DNA from: Tannerella forsythia
Lineage (GTDB): Bacteria > Bacteroidota > Bacteroidia > Bacteroidales > Tannerellaceae
NCBI RefSeq assembly: GCF_001006485.1
Contig: NZ_JUET01000134.1
Location: 1 to 64,000 of the forward strand
DNA length: 64,000 bases
Direction of reading: 5' to 3'
Part shown: piece after piece, positions 53,162-62,813 of the stretch
Layout: every line of letters starts with the position of its first letter
Position numbering within the stretch: position 1 is the first letter of the stretch
Program-made: the position numbers and the translations under genes
The notes under the pieces: generated by a model
The model's database searches: none
What the model was told of the DNA's origin: nothing
The model's input: only the letters and a program-made list of their open reading frames with translations

Positions 53162-55825
53162 TTATGTATGTGAAATATTTGAATCAATAAAACGTCGTTC
53201 TTCCTCATTCAGATCATACATCTCGTAAACGAGCCGATCTATCTTGCCATCCAATTCCTCATTCTCCAACTTATGCACATCGGATGTACGTTTGTTAACA
53301 AGCGATATGACCTCCGACTCGACCTTGATATTGGGGATCGGTATTTTCAAGGCTTCGAGAGTGAGGACACTGATCTGCATATCACCGTTGGGGAGATGCG
53401 GTGCATCTTGCAACATGTATCTTCCGAGCTTGGAATTGAGTACTCCAAGCAGGTATTTGAGATGTTGCCCTGTCGCGAAACAAGTCGTATCCAATGTAGC
53501 GCATCCCCTGTAGTCAAGGCAAAAGGCTGAAGCAGACGTTTCGCGTTTCCAAACAATTTTCTGCTGCGTAAAGTCGTCCCATTCATTGCTGGTTGCGTAG
53601 TTTTGCAAAGCATACCACTCGAAAGAGACTCCGACCTCTGCCGCATCCCGTGCGGCAAGTTTGCTTCTGTATGCGGCCAAATGTTCGTAAATGACCGGAT
53701 ATTGCTGCCGGAATCGCTGTTCGGCGCGTTCGGAAGCCATTGTGATGGTCCGGTCATAAAGCAGGGGAAAATGCCAGGGAACATAAATGAGCCACTGGTC
53801 GGATTTTTCGGGGATGTAACGCCGGATATCTTCTCCTTTTAGCAAAGGTTTGAGGATATCGACATTTTTGTAATCGGCCAGAATAAATTCGTCTTTCGTG
53901 GCTCCGTCGATGATAAAAGCTTCATCGAGTCCTGTTCTGATCCCCGAATACAATTGGATGTCCCATGCCTCGAGAGGGGTTCCGGCCTGTTCTATTTTTC
54001 CCCGGATATGTTTCTCCGTTTCCGTGAGGATGACGAAACTCGTCGTAGACGCGGATTGCGTCTCATCCGTAGCCGCCTCGGTCGAGGCATACGTTCCATG
54101 ATCATTCAGATATCGTTCCCAATTGGAGGTTTGCGGATCAAAATCACTTTTGAGGCAGCAATTCAATGTTCGATGCCGGTTGAAGGCTTTCTGAAGGATA
54201 ACAATGCCATGATCAGCCAATGTTTTATCGATCTTACAGCTGTCACTAAATTCGATGGTGAGCAGCGGGTTCATCTCTTCCATGAGATATTGACGCATCT
54301 TGCTGGCTTGAACAGATTTCATCCATCCGTTTGACGCGATGTAAGAAAGGTAATATTCGGGTTTAAGCAGTTTATTGCCGAGTTCATAAAAGAGGCTGGA
54401 AACTTCGCCCGTGCGTTTATAAGCCCGGTAGTTGAGTTGTTTGTAGATATCGATCGGTTCGCCCCCGATCTGCACGAGCGTATCCGGCGGATTCCCGATG
54501 ATCAGATGGAAGCCGATGAAATCAGCTGATTCATCCAGTAGTTGCGGGAAATCACAATGCCATTCGATGGCATGTTTAAAAATCGGATTGTTCTTGGTGC
54601 CTTCGATTTTTTGCTTGTATTTATCCACCATCGACTGCGCATCGAGCAGGCGAGCTTTGACGGCTTTGACTTCTTCTTCGTTCATTTCGAAAAGACTTGG
54701 CGCTTTGAGCGTTGCCAATTCGCGTTGCCAACGGAGCAATTCTTCGTTGTTCTTATCATCCCACGTGATCTCCATCAGCAACTTTCGCTTAATCGCTGCC
54801 AGCATCTGCCCTGCCGTATTTTTCTCTTCCGGAGTGCGGGCTTTTTTATAATCGTCAGCCAGCATTTTATATTCGCTTACCGAGCACCCGATACGTTGGA
54901 AGACGGGCTTGAGATCATCGTATATGGAAATCCGGCTGACAAGGGCATCCCCACAGCGCAGATTAGGCTCAATAAGAGGTAGAGAATGAGGCTGACCGGT
55001 ATCCCTACATACATGTTTGAGTACGTCGGCCCAAAGACGGATGCGTGCAATGGTCACGGCAATCGGGTCAATATCGACGCCAAAGAGACAATGTTCGATC
55101 AAGGTCTGTTTTTCTTTCATCAACGTGTCCTGGATGCGTCGGCATTCGGGAGTGTCCGCTGTCAGCTCGATGGTTTCGGAGCGTCGCTTATCGCGTACGA
55201 CGAGTTTTCCGTCGTGTACGAGTATTCGGTACGGAAAAAGCGGGTTACCATCTCTGTCGGACAGAATGCCGAGCTGCGATTTGACGGCAATCATTTCGTT
55301 GAGCGACTGTATCAGGAAAAAGCCCGACCCCATGGCCGGATCGCAGATGCGGATGGTGTTGAAGGTTTCGTTGGCTTCGTCGGGATGGTCGACGATACGG
55401 CAAGACAACTCGGTCAGATCGGTGTACCGACTGCCAATGGCTTCGTTGAACACATGCAGCACGGTGCGTCGTATGCCATCGTGACACATGTATGCCCCCA
55501 CATAAGGAGAAACGGTTTGGTTCCGGTCCAACTTCACAATAACAAATTCCAAGACAGACAGCGCCTGTGCCCAGGTCAGATTGCCTTCGCTGCATAATTG
55601 CTGCATGGCGGATGCGACCTCTTCGAGGGTCGGCTTCCAGTTTTTTGCATCACGCTGTGTCAGGAGATATTGCACTTGGTCTTTGATTTCACGCAACCCC
55701 AGCTGCTGAAGAAAAGCCGCATAATAAGGGCGTTGGAGAAAAGAAGCTGACACTGGCTGTCCATTGCTTTCGGAAGCAGTGACAAAAGGTATATGGAGAG
55801 GCAACTGTTCTTTTTCAAACATCAT
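53162..55825 (-). CDS. Eco57I/TaqI-like DNA methyltransferase with altered motif IV
   Basis: The 887-residue protein resembles the methylase-specificity part of type IIG restriction enzymes. It has the SAM motif 'CDPAMGSGFFLIQSL' (161-175), 'FGVDIDPIAVTIARIRLW' (248-265) and 'LRCGDAL' (289-295). The TaqI-like C-terminal specificity region holds 'DIRRYIPEKSDQWLIYVPW' and 'KLGRYMLQDAPHLPNGDMQIS'. The catalytic motif NPPY is NPPD (445-448), and the segment before motif I where 'YTP' is expected reads 'GAYMCHDGIRR' (110-120). No nuclease domain is evident at the N-terminus. With both sites altered it may not methylate adenine. The frame is otherwise intact. It stands alone with its own promoter and no restriction partner. 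Confidence 0.82.
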   Translation of the reverse strand: MMFEKEQLPLHIPFVTASESNGQPVSASFLQRPYYAAFLQQLGLREIKDQVQYLLTQRDAKNWKPTLEEVASAMQQLCSEGNLTWAQALSVLEFVIVKLDRNQTVSPYVGAYMCHDGIRRTVLHVFNEAIGSRYTDLTELSCRIVDHPDEANETFNTIRICDPAMGSGFFLIQSLNEMIAVKSQLGILSDRDGNPLFPYRILVHDGKLVVRDKRRSETIELTADTPECRRIQDTLMKEKQTLIEHCLFGVDIDPIAVTIARIRLWADVLKHVCRDTGQPHSLPLIEPNLRCGDALVSRISIYDDLKPVFQRIGCSVSEYKMLADDYKKARTPEEKNTAGQMLAAIKRKLLMEITWDDKNNEELLRWQRELATLKAPSLFEMNEEEVKAVKARLLDAQSMVDKYKQKIEGTKNNPIFKHAIEWHCDFPQLLDESADFIGFHLIIGNPPDTLVQIGGEPIDIYKQLNYRAYKRTGEVSSLFYELGNKLLKPEYYLSYIASNGWMKSVQASKMRQYLMEEMNPLLTIEFSDSCKIDKTLADHGIVILQKAFNRHRTLNCCLKSDFDPQTSNWERYLNDHGTYASTEAATDETQSASTTSFVILTETEKHIRGKIEQAGTPLEAWDIQLYSGIRTGLDEAFIIDGATKDEFILADYKNVDILKPLLKGEDIRRYIPEKSDQWLIYVPWHFPLLYDRTITMASERAEQRFRQQYPVIYEHLAAYRSKLAARDAAEVGVSFEWYALQNYATSNEWDDFTQQKIVWKRETSASAFCLDYRGCATLDTTCFATGQHLKYLLGVLNSKLGRYMLQDAPHLPNGDMQISVLTLEALKIPIPNIKVESEVISLVNKRTSDVHKLENEELDGKIDRLVYEMYDLNEEERRFIDSNISHT

Positions 55826-55853
55826 TTTATTCCAAATTTTCAGGATGACTTGA

Positions 55854-55883
55854 CAAAGGTAACAAAAAAATACCGTACCTTTG
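55854..55883. promoter_or_regulatory. Back-to-back -7 boxes for the methyltransferase and pepP
   Basis: On the minus strand TACCTTTG (complement of 55854-55861) and on the plus strand TACCTTTG (55876-55883) are identical boxes 14 bp apart. The -33 elements of each would lie beyond the other box and are not clear. Confidence 0.55.
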
Positions 55884-55912
55884 TTTAACTGAATTCAAAA
55901 AAAATCATTGTT

Positions 55913-57292
55913 ATGTTTAAGAAAGAGACTTATATTCAACGACGGGAAGCCCTGAAAAAAGCCGTGGGGTCAGGGTTGTTGCTGTTTCTCGGAAACGATG
56001 AAGCGGGTTGTAACTACGAAGATAACACGTATCCTTTCCGGCAGGATTCGACATTTCTGTACTTTTTCGGGTTACCGTATGCCGGGTTAACTGCCATCAT
56101 TGACGTCGACGAGAACAAAGAGATCATCTTCGGCGATGAACTAACCATGGACGCCATCGTTTGGATGGGAACGCAACCGACATTGCACGAGAAAAGCGAA
56201 GCGGCAGGGATTACGAACGTGCAACCTTCGGGACAAGTGGCGACATACCTGAAAAGCGCCCTCAAAAAAGGTCAAACGATTCACTATCTGCCCAGTTATC
56301 GCGCCGAACATAAAATCAAACGCTGGAGTCTGCTCGGTATAGAGCCCGGCACCGAAAAACCTTCTGTTGCGTTTATCCGCGGCGTTGTTAACCTGCGTAA
56401 CTACAAGACGGACGAAGAAATCGCAGAAATCGAAAAAGCGTGTAACGTAACGGCCGATATGCACCTGAGAGCAATGCGGCTGGTTCGGCCGGGAATACGC
56501 GAGTGCGAGGTGGCGGCCGCCATTCAGGAAGTAGCGGCTTCGCACAATTACGGGTTGTCGTTCCCGATCATTGCAACGGTCAACGGTCAGACACTTCACA
56601 ACCATGATCACGGAAACATGGTGAAAAGCGGCGATTTATTCCTCGTCGACGCCGGTGCGGAGACGGAAATGGGATATGCCGGCGATTTCTCCTCGACCGT
56701 GCCGGCCGACAAGAAATACACGACCCGCCAGCGTGAAGTCTACGAAATTCAGGTAGCCGGCCACGAAGCAGCCGTAGCCGCCCTGCGGCCCGGTATTCGT
56801 TTTGAAGAAGTTTATGATTTGTCGGCAGCAACGATTGTCGACGGGCTGAAAAATATCGGACTGATGAAAGGAGATGCCGCCGAAGCCGTGCAGGCCGGAG
56901 CGCATGCGCTCTTCTTTCCGCACGGACTGGGGCACATGATGGGACTCGATGTGCACGATATGGAGAACCTCGGCGAAGTCTATGTCGGATACAATGAGAA
57001 GCCGAAAAGCAAGCAGTTCGGACGTAAATCGTTGCGACTGGCCCGCGAACTGGAGGCCGGTTTCGTATTGACCATCGAGCCGGGCATATACTTTATTCCC
57101 GAACTGATTGACCGCTGGAAAAGCGAAAAGATGTTCGAGGAATTTATCAACTACGACAAGGTTGTTACATACAAAGATTTCGGCGGCATCCGTAACGAAG
57201 AAGATTATCTTATTACGCCTTACGGATCGAAGTTGTTGGGTAAAAAAATCGACCGCAGCGTTGCCGCCGTCGAGGCTTTACGAGAAGGCTAA
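55913..57292 (+). CDS. pepP: Xaa-Pro aminopeptidase
   Basis: The M24B metallopeptidase removes N-terminal residues before proline. The 459-residue protein has the N-terminal creatinase-like domain ('LFLGNDEAGCNYEDNTYPFRQDSTFLYFFGL') and the pita-bread domain with the metal ligands in 'LFLVDAGAETEMGYAGDFSSTVP', 'FFPHGLGHMMGLDVHDM', 'VLTIEPGIYFIPEL' and 'GIRNEEDYLIT'. It is a single-gene unit ended by a terminator. Confidence 0.95.
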   Translation: MFKKETYIQRREALKKAVGSGLLLFLGNDEAGCNYEDNTYPFRQDSTFLYFFGLPYAGLTAIIDVDENKEIIFGDELTMDAIVWMGTQPTLHEKSEAAGITNVQPSGQVATYLKSALKKGQTIHYLPSYRAEHKIKRWSLLGIEPGTEKPSVAFIRGVVNLRNYKTDEEIAEIEKACNVTADMHLRAMRLVRPGIRECEVAAAIQEVAASHNYGLSFPIIATVNGQTLHNHDHGNMVKSGDLFLVDAGAETEMGYAGDFSSTVPADKKYTTRQREVYEIQVAGHEAAVAALRPGIRFEEVYDLSAATIVDGLKNIGLMKGDAAEAVQAGAHALFFPHGLGHMMGLDVHDMENLGEVYVGYNEKPKSKQFGRKSLRLARELEAGFVLTIEPGIYFIPELIDRWKSEKMFEEFINYDKVVTYKDFGGIRNEEDYLITPYGSKLLGKKIDRSVAAVEALREG

Positions 57293-57320
57293 ACGCCGAT
57301 ACTGTTTCATCAGGAAACAG

Positions 57321-57371
57321 GCAGGGAAGGCAGACCGTTCAAGGTATTCGCCTTCCCTGCTTTTCTATTTT
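57321..57371 (+). terminator. Rho-independent terminator after pepP
   Basis: Perfect 11-bp arms (57321-57331 and 57350-57360) enclose an 18-base loop and are followed by ttttctatttt, 28 bp after the stop codon. Confidence 0.85.
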
Positions 57372-57390
57372 CATGGCTGGAGGGGTACCG

Positions 57391-57480
57391 TTGTTTCTCA
57401 TCAAATCTGTGTGAAGATTTGTCTCCCGCAAATTGTTTCTGATAAATCACAGTTGTGATTTATCTCCTGCAAATTGTTTT
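57391..57480. repeat. Two tandem 41-42 bp units each with an internal palindrome
   Basis: Units 57391-57432 and 57433-57473 share the same ends (ttgtttct ... ctcccgcaaa / ctcctgcaaa), and a third starts at 57474. The second unit holds a perfect 11-bp inverted repeat (57441-57451 with 57454-57464); the first has a matching 7-bp version (caaatct/agatttg). It lies just downstream of the next minus-strand gene and may act in its 3' end, though no T-tract follows. Confidence 0.65.
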
Positions 57481-57493
57481 CGCATACGGCTAT

Positions 57494-58219
57494 TTACTCA
57501 GCAGTTCCAATACCTTTTCGAACTTCCTTGACCCATTTTTCGTTTAGCCATTTAAAGATAAGATGTTTAAATATGATTTTCTCATCTTTCAGGCCGGCCT
57601 CTTCGAACATGGATTCGTAACTCATATCGAAAGGAATGCTGCCGATACGCATTTCGATCGATGTGCCTTTACGCGGAAGCAGATGTTGAAAAACGATCCG
57701 GTTTTCGAATAAATCCTGAAGGATGCCCTTTTCCTTTTCGTCGAGATGCGACGTTTCGAAGAAGTCATCGAGTTGCACGTTGTAAATATCCGGACAATAA
57801 TACAAGTCTTCGCTCAGATTACCGTTTTCGTATAGATAGAAATTGACATCTCCGTGTCCTTCATCTTTGTTTACCGCAACGAGTTTTCGTCCGTCTTTGA
57901 GATTCCAGTAACAGATTTCGTATTTATATCCTTCCAGAAAATAATAAAATACTGAGAGATAACCGTTTCGTTCGTCGCACAGCTCAATATAGGCGTAAGT
58001 ACCGTCATAATTTTCGACGTTTATGTTTGGCTGTTGACCGATGGTTTTAAGCATTTCCTTTCGCTTTTCAAGCGTAAAATCCGGATGTCCGAACGCGTTG
58101 TCGGGCAGCATCAGAAAAATATCTTTGATGTTTGTTTTCCTGTTGGTCGGTTTGTTGTTCTGCGCTGCCATGCCGACCACGGATAAGAAACATAACAAGA
58201 TACACAGTATTTGTTTCAT
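57494..58219 (-). CDS. Exported protein of unknown function
   Basis: The 241-residue protein has a clear signal peptide (MKQILCILLCFLSVVGMAAQ) followed by 'DIFLMLPDNAFGHPDFTLEKRKEMLKTI'. A domain rich in beta-strand patterns follows ('YAYIELCDERNGYLSVFYYF', 'VNFYLYENGNLSEDLYYC'). The segment around the mature N-terminus recalls DUF3256-type exported proteins, but I am not confident. It is the leftmost of seven exported proteins on this strand, separated from the next by 300 bp. Confidence 0.75.
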   Translation of the reverse strand: MKQILCILLCFLSVVGMAAQNNKPTNRKTNIKDIFLMLPDNAFGHPDFTLEKRKEMLKTIGQQPNINVENYDGTYAYIELCDERNGYLSVFYYFLEGYKYEICYWNLKDGRKLVAVNKDEGHGDVNFYLYENGNLSEDLYYCPDIYNVQLDDFFETSHLDEKEKGILQDLFENRIVFQHLLPRKGTSIEMRIGSIPFDMSYESMFEEAGLKDEKIIFKHLIFKWLNEKWVKEVRKGIGTAE

Positions 58220-58519
58220 CTGTTTTTAATGTTTAAAGCATGAATGGATACGGGGAGAATTGTCGTTACGTTACCTCTCCTCTCCGATACCTATTTATTC
58301 GATATATTCCCATTTGTATTCGTTCTGCGGAGTCGCTTTTCGTACTTGAATATCGACTTGTACTTTTTGATGACTTTGTTGCAACGGATAAATCCATAGA
58401 AAACAGTGATATATTTTTGCCTGTAATAAAACATCAATTTTTCTATATCGCTGATTATTAAACGGCTGATTTTTTTAGGTTGTTTTTTATATACACCCAT
58501 ATCTTTTGATAATCAGACG

Positions 58520-59179
58520 TCAACCGTTGCAACAAAGTCCTTTTTGATGCGCCATCAGCGTAAGTCCGTTAAACAAATATTCCCGACTTTTCTTCTTGGC
58601 TTCCTCCAAATCGGCGTTTTGCAACTCGGAAGGCACGTGATTACGATTCTCCCACACGGCCTTTTCTTCGTTCCAAGAGACTTGAGGCAAAGCGTCGTCG
58701 TATCGATAGAAAGAGAATTGATGATCGTTTTCGATTACGATTCCATAGTCTGCAAACGATTCTACTCCGAGCAACTTTTCGCCTGTAGTCAGATCGTATA
58801 CCCACAGCATGCGTATGGTTCCCGTGCCTTCGCTGGCCAGTATTGCATTGCCAACGACGTTCTCGAAAGCAAGAACCGTACCTTCGATCTTAAACTGTTT
58901 GTATGACGCGTTTTTAGGCTGCATGTTGAGGGTGTTATACATACCTCCGTCCGTATTGACGATTCCCCCTTCGACAATGCGAACCTTGTCGTCTTCAAAT
59001 ACAATTTCCTCTCCGGGTTTGAGTGCAGGCAGTTTCAGGATTTGTTCGACCGATGTTACCTGCGTACTGTCGGTCGCACCATCCGATGTCGTTGCCCCCG
59101 TGTTTTTACAACTTATCAGCAAGACGGCCCATACCACCATGCCCCAATTAAACATTCGCTGTTTCATTTTTCTTTTCAT
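58520..59179 (-). CDS. Lipoprotein of unknown function
   Basis: The 219-residue protein has a lipoprotein signal (VVWAVLLISCKN) with lipidated Cys near residue 24, then a low-complexity linker rich in Thr, Ser and Asp. A domain with 'GEEIVFEDDKVRIVEGGIVNTDGG' and 'SFADYGIVIENDHQFSFYRYDD' follows, plausibly beta-rich. It ends GLCCNG, with two adjacent Cys. Two further Met codons (residues 5 and 9) are possible starts. I do not recognise the family. The 300-bp gap on its 3' side (58220-58519) is AT-rich and holds no gene I can support. Confidence 0.75.
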   Translation of the reverse strand: MKRKMKQRMFNWGMVVWAVLLISCKNTGATTSDGATDSTQVTSVEQILKLPALKPGEEIVFEDDKVRIVEGGIVNTDGGMYNTLNMQPKNASYKQFKIEGTVLAFENVVGNAILASEGTGTIRMLWVYDLTTGEKLLGVESFADYGIVIENDHQFSFYRYDDALPQVSWNEEKAVWENRNHVPSELQNADLEEAKKKSREYLFNGLTLMAHQKGLCCNG

Positions 59180-59269
59180 ATTGAAAGATAAGAGTCGGGG
59201 AGGTAGCGAATGTTTTTTATGATACTGAGCTTTTATTCGCTATCCTCCCCCCGGCCCCGATTTATCCGA

Positions 59270-60754
59270 TTATTTCTTCTCCGGTGTTTGCGCTCCGTAA
59301 TCTTTCACGGCGCCAAATAAATTACGCGCTTTCTCCCACGGGTATTTATTGGCAAACATGCTGACGCGCGTCGTACTCGTACCTTGCTGGTTAAGTCCGA
59401 GAAAACGGTTCAACTGGTTGGCCGACGAGTTGGCGTCGTAGTTCTCGGAGGTCGATATTTTCAATTCGGTGAAACCTTTCAGGTAGGGAGCATCTATGGC
59501 CGAAATGAACGACTGGTCAAACGGCATTTCTTTATTCCCTTCGTATTTCGGTCCGATTTCTTCGGCTTCTTCGATACGGGATGCCGGCACATTGATTGGT
59601 GCGGAACTGTCGCAGATTTCAAGGTCGTACTTGTTCCCCAGAAAATAATTGTTATACAAATTGCTTTGCTTCAATTTCTCGTATTCTTTTTTGTTTTCGT
59701 ATCGGCAACGTTCCACTCCGCACCGCGCATTGAACGCAAAGATGTTGTTATACACGTTGATGGTACGGATACCGTTCATAAAACGGAAACCCTGTCCCAT
59801 CGTTTCAAACTCTTTGGTGATCGGCCACGAAAACAGTACGGTGTTATGATGGAAATCGAGCGATATTTCGTTTTCTCTGCCGGATGCCAGCGTTCCCCAT
59901 ATTTCGCAGGCGGCATAACGGTTGGCCACAAACACGTTATTGCAGACTTCGATATGCCCGGCTCCCATGCCTCCTTGCAGCCCAAAGTTACGGCAGTTCA
60001 CAAACACACAGTTCGTTATTTTTACTTTCCCTTCGACGGTCAGATGCAACGCACGCCAATCGACTTTCGATATTCCCACGGAATTTCCGGCTTGCGCATC
60101 GGGGTGAATCAACATGCCGGTAAGTACTTCTTTGTTGGGAGTGCCGGTTCTGGGGTCATTCACATCGGGTTTGTAGTATTGGATAAACTCCCCGCCATCA
60201 AACGTGAATCCGTCGACTACAACTTCGCCGGCCGGACGTTTATCACCGTAAGCCCGACGGGCTGTGATATGGAACAGGGCCGAACCGATGCTGCGCGGCG
60301 ATTTTTCGTTGGGCTGAATTTTAGTAATGTATTTGACCGGGTCACGTTCTGAAAAATCCAACGAATAGCCTCCGTAAAATTTCAGGAACTTCCCGTTATC
60401 GGCACCGTTCCCGAACCGGCCGCATTCAATATAGCCTCTGTCCATATTGCCCAGATAATTGCCTTCGGCGACCAGAATGGTAGCCCCTTCTTCGGCGAGG
60501 TCGATGGCTTTTTGCAGATCTTTCAAAGGCGTATCTTTACTGAGTCCGTCGGCACGTACACTGCCGTTGGGACTTACATAGTAGGTTTTACCTGACGAGA
60601 CGGCAGCTTGTACCGTTATGCCATTCTCTCCTACTCTGTCGGCAGTTCTGCCGGCATCTCCGTTTCTTCCCTCACGGTCCAAAACCCGTGCTTGAGTCGG
60701 TACAGCTATTCCCAACAAAAGCACCACTGCAAAATAATTCATGTTTTTCTTCAT
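59270..60754 (-). CDS. Exported right-handed beta-helix protein
   Basis: The 494-residue protein has a signal peptide (about residues 1-22, VPTQA-RV) and then a DUF1565-type opening 'TYYVSPNGSVRADGLSKDTPLKDLQKAIDLAEEGATILVAEGNYLG'. Repeats of 'I..CVFVNC.N.GLQGG' and 'V.NNVFVANRYAACEIWG' mark a parallel beta-helix. Such folds occur in polysaccharide lyases and adhesins, but I cannot see a catalytic Lys/Arg/Asp set. Neighbours are exported proteins of unknown function, so a structural or glycan-binding role is as likely as an enzyme. Confidence 0.8.
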   Translation of the reverse strand: MKKNMNYFAVVLLLGIAVPTQARVLDREGRNGDAGRTADRVGENGITVQAAVSSGKTYYVSPNGSVRADGLSKDTPLKDLQKAIDLAEEGATILVAEGNYLGNMDRGYIECGRFGNGADNGKFLKFYGGYSLDFSERDPVKYITKIQPNEKSPRSIGSALFHITARRAYGDKRPAGEVVVDGFTFDGGEFIQYYKPDVNDPRTGTPNKEVLTGMLIHPDAQAGNSVGISKVDWRALHLTVEGKVKITNCVFVNCRNFGLQGGMGAGHIEVCNNVFVANRYAACEIWGTLASGRENEISLDFHHNTVLFSWPITKEFETMGQGFRFMNGIRTINVYNNIFAFNARCGVERCRYENKKEYEKLKQSNLYNNYFLGNKYDLEICDSSAPINVPASRIEEAEEIGPKYEGNKEMPFDQSFISAIDAPYLKGFTELKISTSENYDANSSANQLNRFLGLNQQGTSTTRVSMFANKYPWEKARNLFGAVKDYGAQTPEKK

Positions 60755-60831
60755 CTTGATTGTTTTTTAAAAAGGTTTTTTATTTTCTTATTATAATGCG
60801 TTTGCATGAACAGTAGATCATGATAGATTCG

Positions 60832-61743
60832 TTATTTATTGTATTCACGCATCAACGGATCGTTCGACTTAAGTTGTGCGTCGTATATCTTTTCGTAAAT
60901 AGCGTATCGATCTTTGTAATTCTTCTCGGCCAGCGCTATTTTGATCAAACTCGTTGTCGGACTGTTGGGAAAAGCTTTACCGAAACGCATCCATTCGGCT
61001 TTCAGATCGGGATCGAGTTTCCCTGTTTCGTCAGCGATAGACGTATTATCCGTCCCCGTTATGTAAACGTTTTGGAGAAATTGATAATCTTCCGCAAGCA
61101 CTTTGAAAAAGCCGATATGATCGGGATATTTATTCGCGTATGCTTCGCATCGGGCGATCAGGTCTCCCAATTCTCGCCAGGTAACGATTAACCCCGCATC
61201 GGCAACCACATTTTCAGCGTCTCTCAGTAATTGCCAATATTCCTGATAGGATGCCGGCAATTGTTTGAGATAGTTTTCGAAAAGAGCCGCACTCGGTGCA
61301 ATCGAAACGATTCCTTCGCCCATTTCCTTAAATTCCAAACCGACCTCCCTATAAGACCTTTCCTTTTGTTTAATGGAATCGTGCGGTTCGATGTGATCTC
61401 CATTTTCATTCATCCGATATTCATAATAATGTTCCAGATAACCGAATTCCTTTTCGTTAAGATTTTCCAGTTCCACATATAAAAACGTAGTGAAATCATT
61501 GAAAAGGCCTGTTTTTTCATCATCCGTGGCATGTTTGAATTTCAGGTCGGTAATCTGTCGGTGTAGACCGATACGTTCCAACTCATTATCCGAAGCAATC
61601 AGTTTTTTTTCGAGACTATCTATAAGCATCGTCTCTTGAGTGACGATGCTTTCGGTATTTTCTCCCGATTGTCCAGACGAGATCATGTTCTTGCAGGAAG
61701 TCCATAGAAACGCTCCTGCCAATAAATAAATCATTGTTTTCAT
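60832..61743 (-). CDS. Lipoprotein of unknown function
   Basis: The 303-residue protein has a lipoprotein signal (LLAGAFLWTSCKN, Cys near residue 17) and a mostly helical mature part. The heptad-like N-terminal segment 'IVTQETMLIDSLEKKLIASDNELERIGLHRQI' suggests a short coiled coil, and repeats in the second half could be TPR-like. It is 13 bp downstream of the beta-propeller lipoprotein gene and shares its 13-base start context (AGACAATGAAAAC), suggesting coupled expression. No family is recognised. Confidence 0.75.
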   Translation of the reverse strand: MKTMIYLLAGAFLWTSCKNMISSGQSGENTESIVTQETMLIDSLEKKLIASDNELERIGLHRQITDLKFKHATDDEKTGLFNDFTTFLYVELENLNEKEFGYLEHYYEYRMNENGDHIEPHDSIKQKERSYREVGLEFKEMGEGIVSIAPSAALFENYLKQLPASYQEYWQLLRDAENVVADAGLIVTWRELGDLIARCEAYANKYPDHIGFFKVLAEDYQFLQNVYITGTDNTSIADETGKLDPDLKAEWMRFGKAFPNSPTTSLIKIALAEKNYKDRYAIYEKIYDAQLKSNDPLMREYNK

Positions 61744-61756
61744 TGTCTTTTTCTCC

Positions 61757-62773
61757 TTATTTTACAGGCTGTTTAACATCGAAACTCTTTACGCCGACGA
61801 TAAGATCAATCGGCTTGTTTTCTTCGGGATCTGTGATATAAAGTACCTTGACTCCGACATTTTCGTGTTCGCTCTCTTCGTCGTTAACAAAGACCAGTTG
61901 GTTACCGGCCCATTGCAGAGGGAAGTATTGTGCTGCGCCGTCTTCACTCAGCCTTTGCTGGTGTTTACCGTCTGCGTCAGCGATGCACAGCGGACCATGT
62001 GCCAAATCGCCAAACGAATTAATCGCCACAAAAGCGACTTTTGATCCGTCAGGTGAAACGGTCTGTTTGAAATAATCGACTTCAGTTGAGCCATAATCGT
62101 CTCCCATCGCTTTCAGGTTCAATTGATCGGTCAGGCAGATACGGTTACCGTTGTGCAGGTAAATCATGTGTTCGTTTTCCGTTTCGAAACGGTCGTCCGA
62201 TTCCTGATAGAGCGCGCCGAAGCGCTTGCTAGCCTTCTCAGAATCACTCGTCGTTGTCAGAGTATTGTCTGCGATCGTATAAATGTTATACGTCCCAAAG
62301 TTATATCCATCCCAACTGAAATCACTGCGGATAAGTAGTTTTCCATCCTGATATTCCATCAGACTATTATCTCCGTACGTTTCAGTTATACATTTCTCTT
62401 TCGGGATATTCAGGTTCAAAAGGTCTTCGAGTTGTACTCCGGCATCGGAGAATACGACTTTGCGAAGCCACAACACACCATCTCGCACTACGGTATAATA
62501 CATGGAATGCCCGTCGGGATCGAATTTGAGATTAAAAATCTCTTCGGTTTCTTCGGTGAAAGGCACCCGGTCATCCGCTTCAACGTTGTAAAAATAGACT
62601 TGACCGTCTTTCTGATATGCCACGATATGAGCATTCGCAAAGCTATCATACTGATGTTTTTTTATAACTCGCAAGTTTTCCGATGTTTCGGCCTGATTAC
62701 TTTTAGCCGGGTTGCATGCCGTCAAGAAGCATAAGATCGTTAAAAAGACGGTTTGTATACATGTTGTTTTCAT
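61757..62773 (-). CDS. Beta-propeller (TolB/PD40-like) lipoprotein
   Basis: The 338-residue protein has a lipoprotein signal (LTILCFLTACNPAKS, Cys near residue 20) and propeller-blade motifs: 'FDPDGHSMYYTVVRDGVLWLRKV' and 'VSPDGSKVAFVAIN', plus 'LCIADADGKHQQRLSEDG'. These PD40-type repeats read as a TolB-like beta-propeller facing the periplasm or cell surface. The start was moved from an upstream Met at 63160, which would overlap the neighbouring gene. It lies 40 bp after the gene at 62814. Confidence 0.8.
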   Translation of the reverse strand: MKTTCIQTVFLTILCFLTACNPAKSNQAETSENLRVIKKHQYDSFANAHIVAYQKDGQVYFYNVEADDRVPFTEETEEIFNLKFDPDGHSMYYTVVRDGVLWLRKVVFSDAGVQLEDLLNLNIPKEKCITETYGDNSLMEYQDGKLLIRSDFSWDGYNFGTYNIYTIADNTLTTTSDSEKASKRFGALYQESDDRFETENEHMIYLHNGNRICLTDQLNLKAMGDDYGSTEVDYFKQTVSPDGSKVAFVAINSFGDLAHGPLCIADADGKHQQRLSEDGAAQYFPLQWAGNQLVFVNDEESEHENVGVKVLYITDPEENKPIDLIVGVKSFDVKQPVK

Positions 62774-62813
62774 TGTCTCTTCTGTATGTATTTCTGTTTT
62801 TATTCTCTTATTA

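Noticed and set aside
57391-57480. Possible CRISPR array
   Set aside because: There are only two full units, they have no variable spacers between conserved repeats, and no cas gene is present.
58291-58500. 69-codon minus-strand frame between two exported-protein genes
   Set aside because: It is AT-rich and lysine-heavy, without a signal peptide, family pattern or promoter, and is expected by chance in this composition.
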